From assembly GCF_003946555.1 (NCBI RefSeq), contig NZ_RHOO01000015.1, positions 1 through 60,013 on the forward strand: a DNA stretch of 60,013 nt. Direction: 5' to 3'. Made by a program: the position numbers and the translations under genes. A model generated the notes under the pieces. That model was not told the DNA's origin. It searched no databases and worked only from the letters and a program-made list of their open reading frames with translations. Source of the DNA: Companilactobacillus hulinensis (GTDB lineage: Bacteria > Bacillota > Bacilli > Lactobacillales > Lactobacillaceae). Below, piece after piece: positions 18,063-28,166 of this stretch (the first letter of the stretch is position 1; every line of letters begins with the position of its first letter).

Positions 18063-18731
18063 ATGGAATACTTTGACAATAAAGATGATAATGCTGTCAT
18101 AGATTTTTCTTATCAAAAGAGACGATATATTTATAGAGCATTTAAAAGAATATTTGATTTCATTGCTAGTATATTAGGATTAATAATTTTGTCACCAGTT
18201 TTCTTAATTGTGGCAGTCGCTATTAAAGTTGAGGATCCTAAAGGACCTGTCTTTTATTCACAAATACGATTGGGCAAAAGGCAAGAAGCCTTTAAAATGT
18301 TTAAATTTCGCTCAATGGTAGTTAATGCTGATAAGCATTTAACTGACTTATTGGATAAAAACGAAGTTGAGGGTGCTATGTTCAAAATGAAAGATGATCC
18401 CCGTGTAACAAGGGTGGGTCAATTCATTAGAAAATATAGTATTGATGAGCTTCCACAGTTAGTAAATGTACTAGAAGGCAGTATGAGCCTTGTTGGACCA
18501 AGACCGCCACTACCACGTGAGGTTAAAAGTTATACAGACCGTGATCGTCAAAGATTATCAGTAAAGCCTGGATGTACGGGATTATGGCAAATTAGTGGTC
18601 GTAATGATGTTGGATTTCATGAAATGGTTGAATTGGATTTAAAATACATTAACTCCCGTGGAGTTATGTTTGATTTATATGTATTATTTAAGACTGTTTT
18701 GGTTTTTGTTAAACCTAATGGTGCTTATTAA
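18063..18731 (+). CDS. undecaprenyl-phosphate sugar-1-phosphate transferase (priming transferase)
   Basis: A 222-residue bacterial sugar transferase that places the first sugar-phosphate (glucose or galactose most often) on undecaprenyl phosphate. One hydrophobic hairpin (about 33-55) is followed by the catalytic domain: GPVFYSQIRLGK, FKMFKFRSM, the DELPQLVNVLEGSMSLVGPRPP block and KPGCTGLWQISGRN. It is the short, WbaP-C-terminal type, without extra N-terminal membrane segments. The upstream 28-bp gap has GGGGGATTGCAT before the ATG. Confidence 0.93.
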   Translation: MEYFDNKDDNAVIDFSYQKRRYIYRAFKRIFDFIASILGLIILSPVFLIVAVAIKVEDPKGPVFYSQIRLGKRQEAFKMFKFRSMVVNADKHLTDLLDKNEVEGAMFKMKDDPRVTRVGQFIRKYSIDELPQLVNVLEGSMSLVGPRPPLPREVKSYTDRDRQRLSVKPGCTGLWQISGRNDVGFHEMVELDLKYINSRGVMFDLYVLFKTVLVFVKPNGAY

Positions 18732-18754
18732 TTAGGTTTTACGAAAGGTTAGAT

Positions 18755-19531
18755 ATGTCAAATATTAAAATTATGGTTGCTGCACATAAAAAATTCAAAA
18801 TGCCTAGTGATAGAGGTCTATATATGCCTGTTTTAGTTGGTGCTGCTAGAAATTATAGAGAAGGTATAGATTTTCAAAGAGATGATGATGGGGAAAATAT
18901 TTCCTCTAAAAATCCTAATTATAATGAATTAACTGCAATTTACTGGGCTTGGAAAAATCTTAATAACATTGATGCGATTGGGTTAGTGCATTATAGAAGA
19001 TTGTTTGCCTCAAGAAGTAATAGAAATGTACCAATACAAAAAAATGAAGTAGAAGAATTACTTAAACACAATGATGTGATTCTTCCCAAAAAAAGGCATT
19101 ATTATATTGAAACTAATGAATCTCACTATATCCATGCTCATAACGAGGTGCCATTGATTGAGTTGGAACGAATAATTGACAATAATTATCCAAGCTATTC
19201 TGAGGCGTTTAATATAATGTTGAAAAGTCGAAAGGCACATATGTTTAATATGTTTATTATGGAGAAGGAAAGATTTAACTCTTATTCTAAGTTTATTTTT
19301 AGCGTCTTAAGTGATTTAGAAAAAAAAATAGACATTAAAGATTTCTCTATTGAAGAGGCAAGAGTCTACGGTTATCTTTCTGAATTATTAATGGATGTAT
19401 GGATTATAAAAAATAATATTCAGTATACTGAAGTACCATGGTATCAAGTGGGTAACAAACATTATTTTAAAAAAATGATTTATTTTATCCTCAGAAAATT
19501 TGGATTCAAAAAAGGGAAGACACATTTCTAG
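18755..19531 (+). CDS. DUF4422 glycosyltransferase
   Basis: A 258-residue protein of the DUF4422 group of capsule/EPS glycosyltransferases. Marks are IMVAAHKKF near the start, KNPNYNELTAIYWAWKNL and the IGLVHYRRLF block. It acts in the cytoplasm on the lipid-linked repeat unit; donor and acceptor sugars are unknown. Gene composition becomes clearly more AT-rich from here to about 25.6 kb than in the regulatory genes upstream. GAAAGG precedes the ATG. Confidence 0.83.
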   Translation: MSNIKIMVAAHKKFKMPSDRGLYMPVLVGAARNYREGIDFQRDDDGENISSKNPNYNELTAIYWAWKNLNNIDAIGLVHYRRLFASRSNRNVPIQKNEVEELLKHNDVILPKKRHYYIETNESHYIHAHNEVPLIELERIIDNNYPSYSEAFNIMLKSRKAHMFNMFIMEKERFNSYSKFIFSVLSDLEKKIDIKDFSIEEARVYGYLSELLMDVWIIKNNIQYTEVPWYQVGNKHYFKKMIYFILRKFGFKKGKTHF

Positions 19532-19716
19532 TTAAAATATGAAAGCCTTATATTAAAATTATTGTTAATGTCATTTGATGATATATAAATTAATAATAGG
19601 CTAATGCAGAATGTGTCGAAACTAATCGATCAATGCTGGGGCTGTAATATAATTTTTGCGTAAGGATAATTATAGGTTTTAAAATGATATTTTTTGTAAA
19701 GTAAGGGTAGGATAAA

Positions 19717-20697
19717 ATGGAGATGAAATTGAGTATAATCATTCCAATGTATAATGCTGAAAAGACAATAATAGGTTGCATAGATTCTATAGAAATTCAA
19801 GAAACTGATTTTAAATACGAGATAATTATTATTGATGATGGATCTACGGATTCATCAATAAAAATAGTAAAAAGAATAATCAAAAAATATAACAATATAG
19901 TTCTTTTATGTCAAAAAAATTTAAAACAATCTGTTGCTAGAAATAATGGCTTGAATTATGCCAAAGGCAAGTATGTTATGTTCTTTGATTGTGACGATGA
20001 TATTAATCAGGGGATGCTAAGGAACATGATTAACTTAATTGATGATAATAATGATCTTGTTATGTGCGGGATAAATAAAGTGTTCTCGGATAAGGTTATT
20101 GTTGAAAATAAAACATTGCTTAATCTTGCTCAGAATAAAAAGAATCTCATAATAAATTATCTTACTAGGAACAAGGAATTTGATGTTGGATTGTGGAACA
20201 AGGTTTTTAAATTAGACGTTATTAAGGATAATGATTTGCATTTTGAAAATGGTAATTTTTTCGAAGATTCGTTGTTTGTTTTGAAGTATCTGTGTGCTAT
20301 TCGTTTTGAAAAGATTCAATTCGTGGATGACACATATTATAATTTGTATAAACGTGATGGTATGTCTACAACAATGCATTTTAATGCAAAAATAGATTAT
20401 TTTGCTACTTTATATGAAAAAAAAGTCAAAATATTTTTAGATGAAATGTCAATCCATTTACCGAAAAAGGCATATATAGCATTCAAAATTAGGACCAGAT
20501 TACATCTTGTTCATCATCATATTAATTATGATTCTAGATGGAATACATCAGCTCAAAAAAAATTAATGACATTTGTTAACTTCAAAATGTTTTTTAATTC
20601 ATTAGTGTTTCTGGATGATAATTATAAAGTCGCATCAATTGCTGCAAGATATTTTCCACTTTTATATATTAGAATGTATAAAAATAGAAGTGTTTGA
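19717..20697 (+). CDS. family 2 glycosyltransferase
   Basis: A 326-residue GT-A fold enzyme: SIIIPMYNAEKTI, then IIIDDGSTDSS, then ARNNGLNYAKGKYVMFFDCDDD carrying the metal-binding DxD. The C-terminal third is variable and Lys/His-rich. The 185-bp gap upstream holds no gene, and GGGTAGG lies before the ATG. Sugar specificity is unknown. Confidence 0.9.
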   Translation: MEMKLSIIIPMYNAEKTIIGCIDSIEIQETDFKYEIIIIDDGSTDSSIKIVKRIIKKYNNIVLLCQKNLKQSVARNNGLNYAKGKYVMFFDCDDDINQGMLRNMINLIDDNNDLVMCGINKVFSDKVIVENKTLLNLAQNKKNLIINYLTRNKEFDVGLWNKVFKLDVIKDNDLHFENGNFFEDSLFVLKYLCAIRFEKIQFVDDTYYNLYKRDGMSTTMHFNAKIDYFATLYEKKVKIFLDEMSIHLPKKAYIAFKIRTRLHLVHHHINYDSRWNTSAQKKLMTFVNFKMFFNSLVFLDDNYKVASIAARYFPLLYIRMYKNRSV

Positions 20698-20803
20698 ATC
20701 TTTTATGATTTAAGTACAAGGTTCGTATTTAAATAAATAATATAAGACTAATTAAGTGCTCTTTAACACCGCTTTATTAGTCGTTTGTGGGAGGATAAAA
20801 ATT

Positions 20804-22063
20804 ATGACTTTTTGGCTGATTCTAATACTGCTAGTTACTATAGCAGACTGGTTAGTCTATAGAAATTTGTTTTCCCCTATAATCATGTTTAATTCTTTGT
20901 TCATGTTAATAGTATTTTTAGCTATTCAAAGAAGATACGGTATAGGTGCATTTGATAATAAAGCAGTTTTTTTGATTGAGATTGGGGTGTTATGTTTTGA
21001 TATTGGCGTGTCCCTTGCTCGATTAATTTTAAGAAACATCATTAGGGTGAAAAAGTATCCAACTAATTTGGTATTTCGCTGGAAATTTATTATACCATTG
21101 ATGATGATTGTTACCTTGGGAAATGTTATAACTTTTATCTATTCAATGAAATTTTTAATGGGTGGAGGAAATTATATCCAGCTTAGAAATTCCTTGTTAG
21201 GATATGGTGATTCAACATTAGGAACTAGTACAATAAATCCAATTATAGGTGTAATGTCAAGTTATATTTCTGGACCGGGACTGTATGCGTTATTACCGAT
21301 TGCAATATTACTATTTGTAAAACGTGAGCATATATTTTTTTCTGGCCTTATTTTTTTTGATTTGATATTAAATATTTTAGCAACAGGATCAAGAATTATA
21401 TTGGTATATACGGTTATACAATTCTTCGTTGTTATGTTTTATGAAAAAATTTATATTTCTAAAAGGATAAAAAGAACAGGCTTTGTGATAATCATTGTTT
21501 CATTTGTTGCTCTAGTTGTACTTTCTAACTTAAGAAGTTCAAACAGCCTCTTTCGTTCTTTTTATGCCTATTTTTCCGCACCAGTTGTATTACTCTCTTA
21601 TTGGATGAATTATGTGGATAATTTCAACATTCAAAGCTATGGACTTAGTTTTTTTTATCCATTCACATGGCTTATAAATGCTGGAGGAAATTTGATTGGA
21701 CTAAGTTCTGAAATTGTAAAAAATGTCGTTGAGTGGCAAAGCTTGCCACAGGACATTTGGATAAAAGTTTTTCCTATGCAATCTATGAACTCATTTAGCA
21801 CGTTGTTTTATTTTTTTTATGAGGATTTTAGAACCATAGGTGTGTACATTGGTTCTTTTATTTTTGGTAGTGTATCTGGAATTGTATTTTATAAAGCATT
21901 TTTAGGTAAAAGTACTAGGTATTTATCGCTATATTTATTAGGAGTCAAGGCTCTGGTGGGGTCATTTATGATTTGGCAGTTAGGAAGTACTAGTTTTTTT
22001 CTCAGTTTAATATTGTTATTAATATGTATAAAAAAAGAAACTTTAGAGGATATTTATGAATAG
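20804..22063 (+). CDS. wzy: EPS repeat-unit polymerase (Wzy-type)
   Basis: A 419-residue integral membrane protein with about ten hydrophobic segments and a large loop in the middle-to-C-terminal half, as in oligosaccharide repeat-unit polymerases. I use the ATG at 20804 after GGGAGGATAAAAATT; the in-frame opening at 20756 has no ribosome site. Sequence conservation in this family is low, so assignment rests on topology and on being the only polymerase candidate in a locus that also has a flippase. Confidence 0.78.
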   Translation: MTFWLILILLVTIADWLVYRNLFSPIIMFNSLFMLIVFLAIQRRYGIGAFDNKAVFLIEIGVLCFDIGVSLARLILRNIIRVKKYPTNLVFRWKFIIPLMMIVTLGNVITFIYSMKFLMGGGNYIQLRNSLLGYGDSTLGTSTINPIIGVMSSYISGPGLYALLPIAILLFVKREHIFFSGLIFFDLILNILATGSRIILVYTVIQFFVVMFYEKIYISKRIKRTGFVIIIVSFVALVVLSNLRSSNSLFRSFYAYFSAPVVLLSYWMNYVDNFNIQSYGLSFFYPFTWLINAGGNLIGLSSEIVKNVVEWQSLPQDIWIKVFPMQSMNSFSTLFYFFYEDFRTIGVYIGSFIFGSVSGIVFYKAFLGKSTRYLSLYLLGVKALVGSFMIWQLGSTSFFLSLILLLICIKKETLEDIYE

Positions 22064-22108
22064 TATAAAATTATATCCATTTATTTTATTATTCGATAGG
22101 GGTTAAAG

Positions 22109-23197
22109 ATGCAAGCAAATGTTATTACATTACATAGTGTGGCTAATTATGGAACTCAATTACAGGCTTTAGCAACACAAGAAAAGCTGAAAGAGTATTT
22201 TGATGATGTGAAATTTATTGATTATCGGCGAAGGGACACTTATGGAATAGGATTGTTAAAAACATTCTCAAAAGGAAATATTTTTAGAGGATTAGCGAGT
22301 TTACCAACATTGTTGATTTGGCATTTTAAATTTAATAGATTCAGAAAAAAATATTTAAATCTTACTCAAAAGAAATATTTAAAAGATAGTGACTTTGACA
22401 ATTTTAAAAGTAATGCTGATTATTATGTTGTGGGGAGCGATCAAGTCTGGAATACGGGATGGAATGGTGGAGTAATTCCTGCTCTTTATCTAAATTTTGT
22501 GACTAAAGGAAAACCTAAGATTAGTTTTTCTTCAAGCTTTGGAATGAATAAGTTAGAAGAAGAAAATCTTAATGAAGTAAAAAAATACTTAGAAGAATTT
22601 AAGTGTATTTCTGTTCGTGAGCCTTCAGGTGTGAATATAATAAAAAATCAATTAAAAATCAATAATATCAATGTTGAACAATTAGTGGATCCGGTTTTAA
22701 GTATGCCTGCCGATTTCTGGAGAAACATTAGTCCAAAAAATAAAATTTCGGAAAAATATATCTTAATTTATTCATTAAATAGAAATGATTCTCTAGATAA
22801 GTATGCAAAGGAATTGTCGAAAAAAACTGGATTAAAGTTAATACGGTTTTGTACGCGTTTAGATCAAATTATTCGGACAGGTCATAGTAAGCTTATTCCT
22901 GAAATTACCGAATTTGTTTCGCTAATAGATAATGCTGAATATGTAATAACGGATTCCTTTCATGCCACAGCATTTTCTATGTTAATGAATACTGAACCAA
23001 TATGTATTTATCCAAAAATGTTTTCGAATAGAATATCTGAGTTCTTAGATCTTGTTGATGAGAGTGATAGACATTTAAAAAAATATACAGATTTAGATAT
23101 TATAGATAAAAAAGTTGATTTTAAAAAAGTTAATAATATTTTAGAGAATGAAAGATTACGTGTAGATGAATATCTAAAAAATGCAATTAGTAATTAA
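22109..23197 (+). CDS. polysaccharide pyruvyl transferase family protein
   Basis: A 362-residue member of the WcaK/CsaB-type family that transfers pyruvate from phosphoenolpyruvate to a sugar as a ketal. The N-terminal block THSVANYGTQLQALA-like (residues 6-22), YYVVGSDQVWNTGWNGG, ISVREPSG and VITDSFHATAFS are all family signatures. The product would add a negative charge to the EPS. GATAGGGG precedes the ATG. Confidence 0.88.
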   Translation: MQANVITLHSVANYGTQLQALATQEKLKEYFDDVKFIDYRRRDTYGIGLLKTFSKGNIFRGLASLPTLLIWHFKFNRFRKKYLNLTQKKYLKDSDFDNFKSNADYYVVGSDQVWNTGWNGGVIPALYLNFVTKGKPKISFSSSFGMNKLEEENLNEVKKYLEEFKCISVREPSGVNIIKNQLKINNINVEQLVDPVLSMPADFWRNISPKNKISEKYILIYSLNRNDSLDKYAKELSKKTGLKLIRFCTRLDQIIRTGHSKLIPEITEFVSLIDNAEYVITDSFHATAFSMLMNTEPICIYPKMFSNRISEFLDLVDESDRHLKKYTDLDIIDKKVDFKKVNNILENERLRVDEYLKNAISN

Positions 23198-23211
23198 GGT
23201 GAGGTGTTAAT

Positions 23212-24225
23212 TTGAAACCAATAAATCAGCCGTTAGTCTCAATTATTATTCCGGCTCATAATGTGAGTAGATATTTAAAAACATGTGTTGAGTCAGTTAG
23301 TTCAGGTTATTATAAGAATATAGAGATAATTCTGGTGGAGAATGGTTCAGAAGATACTACGGGAATAGTTTGTGATCAACTTGCTACTGCTGATGAACGA
23401 ATTTGTGTTTTTCACATGAAGGGGGTCGGCGTTTCTCGTGCAAGAAACTATGGTATTGATAAATCACATGGGGATTATATTTGCTTTATTGATGCGGATG
23501 ATTTTGTGAGCATAGATTATATTCAATGTTTAGTTAGTTTAATATTGAGAAAAAATGTCAATATAGCTGTAGCAACCAATATTTTGACGTTTTATAAATT
23601 TGGTGATTCCCTTGATAAGAGCTATAATTCGAAAATTGTTGAAACAGTCGGAACTTCTGAAGATGCTTTGGAAAAAATATTATTATACAAAATGACAGTT
23701 GTTAGTTGCTTTTCTAAAATATTTAAGAAATCCTTTTTAGAACAAAATAGAATATATTTTAATGATAGCCTTTTTATAGGTGAAGGATTTAATTTTAATG
23801 TTCTAGCCTTTAGTAATGCAGAAAAAATTGCATTTAGTAACAAACCAATATATTTTTATAGAGTAAGTAATCCTAATAGTGCTATGACAAAAGTGGAAAT
23901 GGATAAAATAAGAAATGGCTTATTAGCATTAAAGTATCTGGATAAAACATTAATTGTAAGATCTGATCGTATTGACAAGGCTTTAAAATATGCAGAATGG
24001 CATACAAATTTTGATTTTTTAATGCAGATGCTATCAAGTAATGAAATTAGAAATAATATGAACTTATTTAATGACCTAGTTCGGAAAACTAAAAATGGAA
24101 GACAAGTTTCAAAGTCACTTGAGATTGGCTTAAAAGAGAGAATGAAAGCCTATTGTGCCTCTATAAATCCCATTTTAGCTGGTAATTTGATTAATCACCT
24201 AAGAAAAAGAAAAACAGTGGAATAG
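23212..24225 (+). CDS. family 2 glycosyltransferase
   Basis: A 337-residue GT2 enzyme starting at TTG, supported by AAGGTGAGGTG seven to eight bases before. SIIIPAHNVSRYL, EIILVENGSEDTTG and the FIDADDFVS motif with DxD are seen. The region around 'EGFNFNVLAFSNA' resembles the acceptor-side segment of EPS glycosyltransferases. It lies 14 bases after the pyruvyltransferase gene, so is co-translated with it. Confidence 0.9.
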   Translation: MKPINQPLVSIIIPAHNVSRYLKTCVESVSSGYYKNIEIILVENGSEDTTGIVCDQLATADERICVFHMKGVGVSRARNYGIDKSHGDYICFIDADDFVSIDYIQCLVSLILRKNVNIAVATNILTFYKFGDSLDKSYNSKIVETVGTSEDALEKILLYKMTVVSCFSKIFKKSFLEQNRIYFNDSLFIGEGFNFNVLAFSNAEKIAFSNKPIYFYRVSNPNSAMTKVEMDKIRNGLLALKYLDKTLIVRSDRIDKALKYAEWHTNFDFLMQMLSSNEIRNNMNLFNDLVRKTKNGRQVSKSLEIGLKERMKAYCASINPILAGNLINHLRKRKTVE

Positions 24226-24242
24226 GAGAATCAAATAATTTG

Positions 24243-25664
24243 ATGAATAAAATTAAGGAAGGATTTCTTTATACCTCACTTGCCCAGTTCGCTAATGTAG
24301 TTAGTTTGTTAGTAATCAATATAATTTTATCTCATAAATTAAGTCCTAGTGACTTTGGTATAGTAACTATAGTACAAATTGTTGCAACTTTTATGAACCT
24401 TTTTACTAGTGAGGCAGTACCTTCTGCCATTATTCAGAATAAGAAGCTTGAAGATAGAGACTACGGAATTTTGTTTAACTATAGTGTTGTTTTTGGAATC
24501 ATTGCGACTATTTTTTTCGGGTGCTTTGGTTTTATTCTATCTTTTTTCTTTAATAATAGTATTTATATACCTGTGAGCTGGTTGATGTCTATTTTAGTTT
24601 TGGCATCTTTTATTAATTGTGTTCCACAAGGATTATTTTTGAAGGGACTTAATTTTAAAGCTTTGGGCGTTAGACGAATAATAAGCTCTGTTCTAGGATT
24701 ATTATCGGGAGTTGTTGCAATAGTCTTTGGAGTAGGAATATATTCAATAGTAATTACTTTAGTAGTTCCTGTTGTCTTTACTCTGATATTTAATTTATTT
24801 TATATTGATATTCAATATAACAATAGTCTTGATAGAAGACCAGTAAGATTAGTAGGCAGATATATAATTGAACAGTCTAAGTTTTCGGTTCTTAATTATG
24901 GATATAGAAATATCGATAATATATTGATAGGAAAATTTTTTGGATCTACAGATTTAGGATACTATTCAAAAAGCTATCAACTTCTTTCACAACCAATTAC
25001 GTTGTTTTTGGGAATAATAACTCCTGTATTACAGCCGGTATTATCTAATTTTGAGGATAATGTTGGGTATCTAAGAAAATTTTATATAAAAATTAGTAAG
25101 GAAATTGCATTCATCTCGATTCCAATATCAGTTTTCTTTTCGGTTAACTCAAAAGAAATAGTTTATTTTTTGTTTGGTAGACAATGGACTGGGGCAATTT
25201 TACCTATGAGTATTTTGTCGTTGAGTATTTGGGTTCAATTGCTTTCACAGATAGTAACACCAATTTGGCAATCATTGAACCTTCCGAGACTACAAACAAA
25301 AAATGGAGAAATTTCCTTTGTATTAATTACTTTTTTTATTTGTATTGGAATAATTAGTCACTCTATCATTTATGTTGCTCTCGCTGTTTCATTCTCATAT
25401 TATTTAAATTTCTTTGTATCAGCTGGAATGTTAATGAAAAAGGGATTGAAGTCAAATCTTTTTCAATTAATTAAAACATTAATTGTGCCATTGTTATCAG
25501 GAATAGTTAGTATGATTGTAATGTTAATGGTTAAAATGACTGTAGAATTTAATAGTGTTTTTTTAACTTTAGTTGTAAGAGGCCTCATTTGGGCCATTGA
25601 AGTTATTATTTTCTTATTTGTTACTGGTAATTTAAAAGATATTTATAATCTGTTTAAGAAATAA
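24243..25664 (+). CDS. wzx: EPS repeat-unit flippase (Wzx-type)
   Basis: A 473-residue membrane protein of the MOP/polysaccharide-transport superfamily with 12 to 14 hydrophobic segments. Marks are the N-terminal GFLYTSLAQFANVVSLLV helix, LSPSDFGIVTIVQIV, and YRNIDNILIGKFFGSTDLGYYS in the middle. It moves the lipid-linked repeat unit across the membrane. The ATG at 24243 follows a TTG; AGGAG lies upstream. Confidence 0.92.
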   Translation: MNKIKEGFLYTSLAQFANVVSLLVINIILSHKLSPSDFGIVTIVQIVATFMNLFTSEAVPSAIIQNKKLEDRDYGILFNYSVVFGIIATIFFGCFGFILSFFFNNSIYIPVSWLMSILVLASFINCVPQGLFLKGLNFKALGVRRIISSVLGLLSGVVAIVFGVGIYSIVITLVVPVVFTLIFNLFYIDIQYNNSLDRRPVRLVGRYIIEQSKFSVLNYGYRNIDNILIGKFFGSTDLGYYSKSYQLLSQPITLFLGIITPVLQPVLSNFEDNVGYLRKFYIKISKEIAFISIPISVFFSVNSKEIVYFLFGRQWTGAILPMSILSLSIWVQLLSQIVTPIWQSLNLPRLQTKNGEISFVLITFFICIGIISHSIIYVALAVSFSYYLNFFVSAGMLMKKGLKSNLFQLIKTLIVPLLSGIVSMIVMLMVKMTVEFNSVFLTLVVRGLIWAIEVIIFLFVTGNLKDIYNLFKK

Positions 25665-25694
25665 TATTTAAATTTAAAATAAGTTAAGGATTTT

Positions 25695-26822
25695 GTGATT
25701 AAAATGACAAATTATTTAGTTGTAGGATCTGGCCTTTTTGGGTCAGTATTTTCTCATGAGATGTCAAAGCGTGGCAGTCATGTTAAAATTTTAGAAAAGC
25801 GTGATCATGTTGGTGGAAATATCTATACAAAAGAAGTAGAAGGCATTCAAGTTCATGAGTATGGAGCACATATTTTTCATACAAAAATGAAGGATATTTG
25901 GGATTATGTAAATCAATTTGCTGATTTTAATAACTATATCAATAGTCCAATTGCTAATTATAATGGTGAAATTTACAACCTTCCTTTTAATATGAACACT
26001 TTTAATAAACTTTGGGGAGTAATAACTCCAGATGAGGCAAAAGCTAAAATTGAATCACAAAAAAAAGAGTTTCCTCTGGATGGAGCCCCTAAAAATCTTG
26101 AAGAACAGGCCATCTCTTTAATAGGACCTGATGTTTATAAAAAGCTTGTTAAAGGTTATACAGAAAAACAATGGGGACAATCAGCTAAAGATTTACCTGC
26201 CTTTATTATTCGGAGATTACCCGTTAGATTCACTTACGATAATAATTACTTCAATGATCCTTACCAAGGAATTCCAGTTGGTGGATACACACAAATTATT
26301 GAGAAATTATTAGATAATGATTTGATTGATGTGGAAACTAGTACTGATTTTTTTGACAGGAAAGAAGAATATTTGAATTCTGACTATAAAATTATCTTTA
26401 CTGGTATGATTGATCAGTTTTTTGATTATAAGTTAGGTGAGCTAGAGTACCGTAGTTTGAAATTTGATACTGAAGTATTGGATCAAGATAATTATCAAGG
26501 AAATGCAGTAGTTAACTATACCGATGTAGAAACACCGTTTACCAGAATTATTGAACATAAACATTTTGAATTTGGTAAGGGAAATAAAGGTAAGACTGTT
26601 ATTACACATGAATATCCTAAAACATGGCATCGTGGTGATGAGCCTTACTATCCAATTAATAATAAACGTAATAAGGAATTGTATTCTAAGTATGTTGAAT
26701 TGGCTAGAAAAGAATGTCCAAATGTTGTTTTTGGTGGTCGTTTGGGTCAATATCGTTATTACAATATGGATCAAACTATTATGGCTGCCTTACAGACTGT
26801 AAGGAAAGAATTTCAAGTTTAA
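25695..26822 (+). CDS. glf: UDP-galactopyranose mutase
   Basis: A 375-residue FAD enzyme converting UDP-galactopyranose to UDP-galactofuranose. The FAD motif is LVVGSGLFGSVFSHEMSK; GGNIYTKEVEGIQVHEYGAHIFHT, KGYTEKQWG and GRLGQYRYYNMDQTI follow as in known enzymes. The GTG at 25695 has AAGGA four bases before it; an ATG at 25704 would also work and shortens the protein by three residues. It implies galactofuranose in the EPS. Confidence 0.95.
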   Translation: MIKMTNYLVVGSGLFGSVFSHEMSKRGSHVKILEKRDHVGGNIYTKEVEGIQVHEYGAHIFHTKMKDIWDYVNQFADFNNYINSPIANYNGEIYNLPFNMNTFNKLWGVITPDEAKAKIESQKKEFPLDGAPKNLEEQAISLIGPDVYKKLVKGYTEKQWGQSAKDLPAFIIRRLPVRFTYDNNYFNDPYQGIPVGGYTQIIEKLLDNDLIDVETSTDFFDRKEEYLNSDYKIIFTGMIDQFFDYKLGELEYRSLKFDTEVLDQDNYQGNAVVNYTDVETPFTRIIEHKHFEFGKGNKGKTVITHEYPKTWHRGDEPYYPINNKRNKELYSKYVELARKECPNVVFGGRLGQYRYYNMDQTIMAALQTVRKEFQV

Positions 26823-26861
26823 TCTAATATCATTATCGTTTAATTTTTAGGGGGAGAATAT

Positions 26862-27956
26862 ATGCATAATAATAAAAGGAAAAAGAAGCACACATTAAGA
26901 AATACATTCTTAGCATTGATTCTATTGGTTGTATTAGGTGGGGCAGCCTATGGTATGACACGTTATCGTAGTGCTAAAACTGCGGTTAATAGTTCATTCA
27001 AACCGTCAGGTGTGGCTAAACAACGTGATGTCAGTAAACAACTAAAAGATAAGAAACCAATTTCAATTCTTTTAATGGGAACTGATACTGGTGCGCTTGG
27101 TCGTGATTACAAAGGACGGACTGACAGCATGATGGTTCTTACTTTGAATCCAATTACCAATAAAACAACTGTGGTAAGTATTCCTCGTGATACGGCCGTT
27201 AATATTCCAGGTTATCAGAAGGATTCACCTGCTAAAATAAATGCAGCTTATTCTTATGGTCAAGCTAAGACCGCCATCACAACTGTTCAAAAGTTATTGA
27301 ATGTTCCAATTGATTATTATGCACTTATTAATATGGGCGGTATGGGAAAAGTCATTGACCGAGCTGGGGGAGTTGATGTGACTCCAACTTTAACTTTTAC
27401 ATATCAAGGCTATACTTTTACTAATGGTGAGAAAACTCATATGAATGGTAAAAAAGCTCTGGCATATTCGAGAATGCGTTATGATGATCCTCAAGGGGAT
27501 TATGGTCGTCAGACACGTCAAAGAGCTGTTCTAACAGCACTATTGAAGAAGAGTAGTTCGGTTAAGACGTTATTGAATCAATACTTCATTAACTCAATTG
27601 CCAATCAAACACAAACGGATATGACCTTTAATGATTTAACAAAACTTGCTAAGGATTATAATTCGGTTAGAAAGAATACTTCCGAAACTCATTTACAAGG
27701 TACTAGTGCACAAGTAGCTGACCAAAGTATGGAAGTTATGAAGAAATCCGAATTACAACGAGTAACTGATTTTATTCGTAAAAACTTAGATTTGTCAAAG
27801 GCTAAGACAGGTGATATACAATATGACCCTGCAACTCAAAGTTCTTCTACAACAAAAACTGATGAGGAAATTAAGAATATAGGTTCACAGCGTTCGACAA
27901 CCTCTAGAGCAGGTTCAAATAGTTCGACATATGGTTATTCAAGTACTGGTTATTAG
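26862..27956 (+). CDS. LytR-CpsA-Psr (LCP) family phosphotransferase
   Basis: A 364-residue membrane-anchored protein. Lys/Arg-rich start, one transmembrane segment (about 14-33), then the LCP domain: ISILLMGTDTGALGRDYKGR, TDSMMVLTLNP, SIPRDTAVNIPG and the RMRYDDPQGDYGRQTRQR motif with catalytic arginines. The Ser/Thr/Tyr-rich tail lies outside. LCP enzymes link polymers from undecaprenyl carriers to peptidoglycan. LCP genes often open EPS operons in lactic acid bacteria; here it closes the operon. Confidence 0.94.
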   Translation: MHNNKRKKKHTLRNTFLALILLVVLGGAAYGMTRYRSAKTAVNSSFKPSGVAKQRDVSKQLKDKKPISILLMGTDTGALGRDYKGRTDSMMVLTLNPITNKTTVVSIPRDTAVNIPGYQKDSPAKINAAYSYGQAKTAITTVQKLLNVPIDYYALINMGGMGKVIDRAGGVDVTPTLTFTYQGYTFTNGEKTHMNGKKALAYSRMRYDDPQGDYGRQTRQRAVLTALLKKSSSVKTLLNQYFINSIANQTQTDMTFNDLTKLAKDYNSVRKNTSETHLQGTSAQVADQSMEVMKKSELQRVTDFIRKNLDLSKAKTGDIQYDPATQSSSTTKTDEEIKNIGSQRSTTSRAGSNSSTYGYSSTGY

Positions 27957-27975
27957 AATTTGAAAGCTAAATAAT

Positions 27976-28026
27976 AAAAAAGTTACAAGGCAACGGCAAT
28001 TAAGCTGAAGTTTTGTGACTTTTTTG
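27976..28026 (+). terminator. intrinsic terminator closing the EPS operon
   Basis: A stem of about 12-13 bp (27976-27988 with 28013-28025, one G-U pair), a 24-base loop and a T-run. Confidence 0.75.
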
Positions 28027-28166
28027 TTTCTAATATTAACCAGATATTTTTAGTAAAATGATATGTATAATTTTTCGAATTTATCCTAAAATGTCCCCAA
28101 TTTGAAATTGACTAAGTATAATTCCTCTGTTAGGCAATAAAACAAAATATTTATGGGGAATATAAA

